Positions 57,813-64,000 of a DNA stretch of 64,000 bases are shown one piece after another. Made by a program: the position numbers and the translations under genes. The DNA comes from Solenopsis invicta (Eukaryota; Arthropoda; Insecta; Hymenoptera; Formicidae): contig NC_052669.1 in the NCBI RefSeq assembly GCF_016802725.1, forward strand, positions 25,511,770-25,575,769, read 5' to 3'. Every line of letters starts with the position of its first letter. The first letter of the stretch is position 1. Under the pieces are notes generated by a model, which did not search any database, had not been told where the DNA came from, and saw nothing but the letters and a program-made list of their open reading frames with translations.

Positions 57813-60800
57813 ATGGCAAGTGGGTGGAAAATTTTTGGTTTGTTGATGTACAAGAATTTGATAGTGCGCAAAAGACACTGGCGCATGACGATATTCTTAC
57901 AAGCTTTAATACCTATTGGATTATTTGCGTTATTGCAAGCTGTGAGAGATTTTACTGCTCAGCCACCAGTTGTGGTAAATCAGAGCACTTACTATCCTGT
58001 GTATACACAAGACGAATTAATGCAGAAAATTAATAATGATTTAAACAAAGTGTATTATACACCAAATAATATACGTACACATCAAATCATGGAATCTGTT
58101 AGATATTGTCTTAGACTTCTACCGGACAGTAAGTATAAAATGCAGGTTGAGAAATATAGTGTTTTTTTAATAACTTAAATTATATTAATATAATTCTTTC
58201 TATTTTCGTATAGACATGATGGGTTTTGCTAATGAGACTGGAATGGTAGAGGATTATATATTTTCTCAAGCAAAAAATCCTATAGTTTCTGTAGTGGCAG
58301 TTGTTTTTGAGCAGTATGACAAACCTGCTATAAAATATAAACTAAGACATTCATGGAAAATTCCAAATAATTTGTACCAAACTGTGGCAGATGGTGAACG
58401 TATGAGTTCGTCACCTACAATATATTTTGAATTAATGCCATTTACTCAAGTTCAAATATGTTTGGATGAAACACTCATAAAACAAGCAGCACCAGAGTCT
58501 AATATAAAGGTACAAATTAAAAAAAAAAACAAATATACAAGGTGTTTACAAAGTCTGTACTCTAGCTTTAGCTTTCAACTCCCATAAAAGAATAGTTCCT
58601 GAGTGAATATATATTTTCAGAATTTTGAAATATGGGCGTTTCCAAAATACAAGCAATAAAACAGGCTATATATAGACATCTTATATGAATAATTTATTAT
58701 TATAATGTTTAAAAACAGATGAACATTTGCATTACATGTAGATAAGCTGATAACATATCACAGGATTATTTTTTATCATTTCTTGATATTTTTCAGTTAT
58801 CAATACAAAGAATGCCATATCCACCATATATCAGAATAGATGATGCTGATGTAATAGTACGAGAACTAATTTGTGGGATCGCCGTTACAATTTTTGTGAT
58901 TCCACTTTGCATAGAAGCTAACTATGCAACGAAGGAGAAATTTATTGGTGTAACTGTTAGTACATAGTATTATTTCTTGTCTTTTATGTTCTTAATCACT
59001 GTAAAATATTTATTTGTCTGGTTGTTTTCAGGTTTTAATGGCAATGAATGGAGTCAAATTGGCCTACAATTTATTTAGTTGGTTAATTACAGGGCTATTA
59101 GTTAGCATTATTTATACAATACCAACTATAATTTTATTTAAAAATACTTTTTCGAATAATGTTGAGGCTTTTTTGGAATATAGCAACGGGTTTATATTTT
59201 GGCTCTTATTCACTATGCATATTGCTCATCTTATAACATTTGGCATGCATATTGCAGCATATTTCTCAAAACGTAAATGTCTTTTCGTAAAACAAATTTC
59301 CAGTTCCAAGTTATAGTTATAAAACTGTTAATTATATTTTTCCATTCAATAATATAACTGTATATAATACCCTTGTTATTAATATTTTTATAGCGCGATT
59401 TGTGATAACTGTCTTAGCTATAATTTATACGGCAGCGCTTTCACTTCAAGAAAATATGATGAGGCAAGAAGTTTTTGGAATTATGTCATATGTTGGTATA
59501 ATATTTCCAAATATCATGTTTTATAGACTTTTTCAAGAAACAAATGCATACGAAAGTAAATGTATGTAATAATTTTTAACTTATTTGTGTTAATTAGTTA
59601 TATTAATAGCTTTTTAAAATTTTAAATGAAGTGTGTATATATATATTTCTTTTACTAACAAGTAGTAAGCGTTTCTTTTCTTTTAGTGATTGGTATTCAA
59701 TGGAGTACTTTGTTTGTTCCTGGGAAAACGGAATTTGGTATTGTAGGAAGTCCAGGTTTTATATTTCTCTTTTCATTCTTGGGTGCTGTGATACATTTTA
59801 CATTTGCGGTATATATAAATGCTGTACTTCCCGGTAAATATGGAGTCCGAAAGGATCCATTATATTTTTTGAAGGCAAGTTTAAGCAAGAATCATAAATA
59901 ATATGTTATGTGTTCATTGTGAGATTTTTTTTATATTTATTATATTTTAGTGTTTCAAGAACAATAAAATAATTTTTGATGAAAAAGCTGGTGAATTTGA
60001 TTATGATAAGGCTAATGAAGATTTTGAACCAGTAATGAGTGGGACACTTACACCTGGAATACAAATACGTGATCTTAAGAAATCTTATACAACATGTTGG
60101 TTACGAAAATCTGTAAGTTTGTGTAAAAGAATAAATATCTTATAAATATATTTTTGTCATATTTAAATATTGTTATATTCCAGAAAGTTCATGCTTTAAA
60201 AGGAGTATCCGTGGACTTTTATAAAGGACAAATTACTGCTCTGCTTGGACACAATGGGGCAGGCAAAACTACGCTTATGTCTATATTAACAGGTATTTAT
60301 TTTATATCAAGAGAAGGCTCTTAAAGAGCATATTATTTTAGAAAACACTTATTGTATTTATATTTAATAGGTGTGATAAGCGAAACAGAAGGAAACGTTT
60401 TTATAAATGATAAAAATATAAGGATTCACTTGGACAGTATTAGAAATAATTTAGGACTATGCCCTCAGGAAAATATGGTTTTTCCAGATTTGAATGTATT
60501 TGAACAAATAGAATTCTTTGGCTTGGTGAGGACAATAACAACTTTTATGGTATAACAATCAAATCAATAATATCAATTAAATATAATTTGTATGTTATGA
60601 CAGTTGAAAGCTAAAAATAAAACCAGAAACGAAATCAAGGAAAATGTTAATTCCTTGCTTTCTAAATTAAAACTTTCCGAAAAGAAAGATTTTCTACCTA
60701 GCAAACTTTCCGGTGGACAACAAAGGAGACTCTGTCTCGGGATGGCACTTATTGGCGATGCTAATGTAAGTTTTGAAAAAAAAAACGTATGTATATGTAT

Positions 60801-63800
60801 TCTATATTGATGTCTCAATAATTCAAGGATTTTTCACTGGCTTTTATCTTTATCTAAATTTAAATAAATTTATATTTAGATTATAATTTTGGATGAACCA
60901 ACATCAGGAATGGATCCTGAAACCAGAAGAGATACATGGGATATTATATTAGTAAGCAAATTTATAATTTAGTTTCTTATAAAGATGTATATTTTACGAT
61001 ACGTTATTATTATTTTTTTACAGAAACTTAGAGGAGAGAAAACAATACTAATTAGTACACATAATATGGAAGAGGCTGATATACTTGGTGATAGAATTGC
61101 GATAATGCATACAGGTCATCTTAGAAGTTATGGCACTGCAATGTTTTTAAAAAAACAGTATGGTATGATTTTAAGCACATTTAAAACGAGATTTATACTC
61201 ATAATTTAGATATAATTTATAAATTGTAATATTTTTTCTTTAGGTCACGGCCATATCGAAGTTACGTTATCAACAAAATCTTGGTGTAGTCCTGAAAAAG
61301 TCATAAGTAAATTTGATGATAGAACACAACAGCTTAGCGTTGACAGTGAAAAGATTGTATTGAATGTACCATATACTGACTCTTTATCACAATCACTAGA
61401 CAAAGTAGAAAGCGAAAAGAAAGAATTAGGAGTTACTGGAATAAGCGTATCATTGATTACTTTGGAACAAGTATTTTTGCAGTATGTTCGTTGAAATACG
61501 TTTTGTATCATTATTTTATTTTTATTTTCTTACGTTGCTATTTGTCGTAGGATCGTGAAGAAGGAAGACAGTGGGACACACCTTAATGAATTATTTACTG
61601 CACCACTACAGAAAATTACAGGCAGTGAACTATGCATGCAATCAATATTTGCATTATTTTGCAAGAAATTTGCATATACGAGAAAGAATCTAGTTGACTT
61701 ACTGTTGATTGTGCGTATTTCTTCCTATAATTGCTTTACAAATATGTTACTAAGTATTATATTTGCATCGTATCTTGCAGATATCTTTTTTCATAATATT
61801 TTGAAATCGAAAAGTTTCTTCTATCTATTTGTTATTAACATTTTTAGCTACTTCTTCCTATCTTGTCGGTGCTTATAATGGCCATAAGTTACAATGTACC
61901 AAGCGATAATACAAATATTGTTCCTTTAAAGCTTGATATGTATAGATATCCTAAAACTTTATATTCGTCGAGCAACGAACTGATTGGTAAGAAATACAGA
62001 GATTTTGTTCAGAATTTTGGTGAAGTTAAACGTGTAGCTTCGGATACAAGTGTTACAAATGGTAAGTATATTATGTGAAATATGGTAATAAATTTATTCA
62101 AACAATAATTTCATTATTTATTATTTTTTTTAGCTCTTTTGAATTCTTCTATGGAGAACATTGTGGAATATCGAAATAATCTTATCGTATCTGCCGAATT
62201 TAATGGCACTGAAGGCAACACGACATGGGCTAACGGTTTTTATTCTGGCTTAGCAATTCACAGTGTGCCCTTAACAGTGAATCTCTTAAGTAATGCGTTC
62301 ATGAAGGATCTCGCTGGCGATCAATATTCTATTGCTGTGTCTAGGCAGCAATTACCAAATACGTTATCTTCGACCATGATAGTACCGGAAGCAGAATCGA
62401 TTTCGCGCGTTTTGATATTCTGTTCGTTCTTCTTTCCCACTGTGGCACTTTTTGTAGCGCATCCCTTGCAAGAAACAGCGACAAAAGTGAAGCAACTCCA
62501 ACGTATGACCGGTATCACGTCGATATCATACTGGAGTACAATGCTCACTTTTGATTTTCTGATATTTACGTTGTCTGTATTAATAATTACTTCAGCGTTG
62601 TATATTATGGATATTATACTCGATGTTCGCCTATATTATGGAACAGAGATATGTAAGTCTTGATTTTAAAATGTGTTTAATATTAATATATTTTTTAATC
62701 TTGATAAATTTATTTCTTTTTTTGGTTTACAGTGTGCACAATATTGATTCTGGAATTGTTCGGTATTAATGTTTTACTTTTTGTGTATCTATTCAGCTTT
62801 ATGAACAAATCAAGGAATACTGTAACAACTATTGTGGGTATTGCACCTTTTGGCTTTGGTGAGTTTGTTGCAATATTTGTTCTTAAAGATATTAAAAAAA
62901 ATTCATTAAATATATGAATTGAGAAATAAATTGAATATTCTATTAACAAATGCAAATAAGTTATTATGTATAAGGAGGAGTAATAAACTGAAAAATTATT
63001 TTAGTTGTAATACAATATCTTCTACATGAAGTAATACACAGTTTTGATTACCTTAATCCACTACATATTCTACAAAAGAGAATCTTCCGTCTAATTCCAT
63101 ATGTAAGCTTGTTCCACGGTCAAATATCTTTCTTAAACATAGCAGTGCAAAATGCAAGGTGTCGTCGTCTACCAAATACACTTCATGCTGTAGTTTGTTT
63201 TGCAGCTAATGATCCTTGTTGTGGTAAGATTGTGCGATATTTATATCAAGTGTTACTTTAAATCCGGATTGTGCCATTTATATTGTACTTATTTTAAGCG
63301 TAAACGCACAATCCTGGTTCATATTATTATTAATGATAGAATTTATAATTTTTTTTATTATAATTCTTTTTAGGCTTGGATTGCAAGGACGGATCGTGCA
63401 AAAATCAACTTTCTTACTTTCGAGACTTTACAGAGGATATGAATTTCGAAGAAAGTATAGTATATCTGGCTTTAACACCAATTCTATATTTTATTCTATT
63501 AATTGTATTGGAAGAAAAGCTGTTTTCGAAATTATTTATGAAGATAGTTGGAACGAAACTAAGAAAGGAACAAGACATAATGGATGATCAAGTGAAGAAG
63601 GAGAAACTTACAGTAGCGATGGAAATTAATAAAATTAACAACCAAAGTAAGAAATAATTTTTAGTATCTTCCAATAAATAAGATATATAAGTTAAATTTA
63701 TAGAGAAATTAAATTTACATATTTTGTAATTTATATAAAACATGTATAAGCATATAATTACACATGACTTTAGGTGCAGGTGGAAAATTTACGAAAGAAG

Positions 63801-64000
63801 AACCAAAAACAAATTCCCCGGAGACTACTAATATCGAATTGTTACATAGTCCAATAAGTGACAGCAACAGTCTTTTCTTAGTATATGAATTAAGTAAATA
63901 TTATGGGAAGTTAATGGCCGTAAAAGAAATCAGTTTTCAAGTAAAACCACGCGAATGTTTCGGTTTACTTGGTGTAAATGGCGCCGGAAAGAGTACAACT
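57813..64000 (+). CDS. ABC transporter subfamily A, full transporter, 3' end outside window
   Basis: Membrane ATPase of the ABCA family, whose known members mostly move lipids. 1381 codons in 20 exons: 57813-58128, 58214-58509, 58797-58955, 59032-59272, 59394-59561, 59687-59874, 59951-60112, 60184-60292, 60371-60525, 60604-60765, 60880-60951, 61024-61162, 61244-61481, 61551-61710, 61848-62061, 62134-62652, 62733-62858, 63005-63223, 63374-63646, 63774-64000+. Phases agree at every join. The N-terminal membrane helix is about 24-43; TMD1 ends near 420. NBD1: Walker A GHNGAGKTT 532-540, Q-loop Q579, signature LSGGQ 633-637, Walker B IIILDE 653-658, H-loop H689. TMD2 starts near 850 and ends near 1270. 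NBD2 Walker A GVNGAGKSTT (1372-1381) is the last sequence seen. The first extracellular loop is short, as in ABCA3-like insect proteins rather than ABCA1. The intron after 59874 has a GC donor. The gene is intact as far as visible; vertebrate orthology is not resolved. Confidence 0.93.

Overview
This is a eukaryotic nuclear window, almost certainly from an insect and probably a hymenopteran such as an ant. The evidence is intron-split genes with short GT-AG introns, an insect-type nicotinic receptor subunit, AT-rich spacers broken by CpG-rich patches, many microsatellites and several MITE-like elements. The species call is inference; the gene calls come from translating and splicing the sequence.

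Layout. 1-38 kb has no gene that I can name. It is AT-rich spacer with CpG-rich patches. The largest patch is 15.3-18.5 kb and carries a (GTC)n tract of about 310 bp plus CCA and CT tracts. A nested block at 22.4-25.3 kb holds duplicated promoter-like units invaded by palindromic MITEs. A Tc1/mariner-like and a fold-back element lie at 27.9-29.6 kb. A candidate minus-strand first exon (TATA box, Kozak ATG, GTAAGC donor) lies at 29.7-29.9 kb, just below a tandem duplication at 30.1-31.4 kb.

38.35-41.29 kb (+) holds a complete seven-exon nicotinic acetylcholine receptor alpha subunit, closest to the insect alpha2 group (542 aa). 46.57-47.68 kb (-) holds a complete three-exon LITAF-domain protein (179 aa). 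49.5-50.4 kb (-) is a decayed hAT-like transposase. 53.37-54.25 kb (-) holds a complete three-exon mitochondrial ribosomal protein S28/bS1m (226 aa). 57.81-64.00 kb (+) holds the first 20 exons (1381 codons) of an ABCA-type full transporter, cut by the window edge just after the second Walker A motif.

The four recognised genes are functionally unrelated (ion channel, endolysosomal adaptor, mitoribosome, lipid-type ABC transporter). I see no operon-like or pathway cluster. The most unusual structure is a long imperfect palindrome at 55.7-56.5 kb between MRPS28 and ABCA, with a GC-rich core of nested perfect inverted repeats. No phage, CRISPR or bacterial-type system is present.
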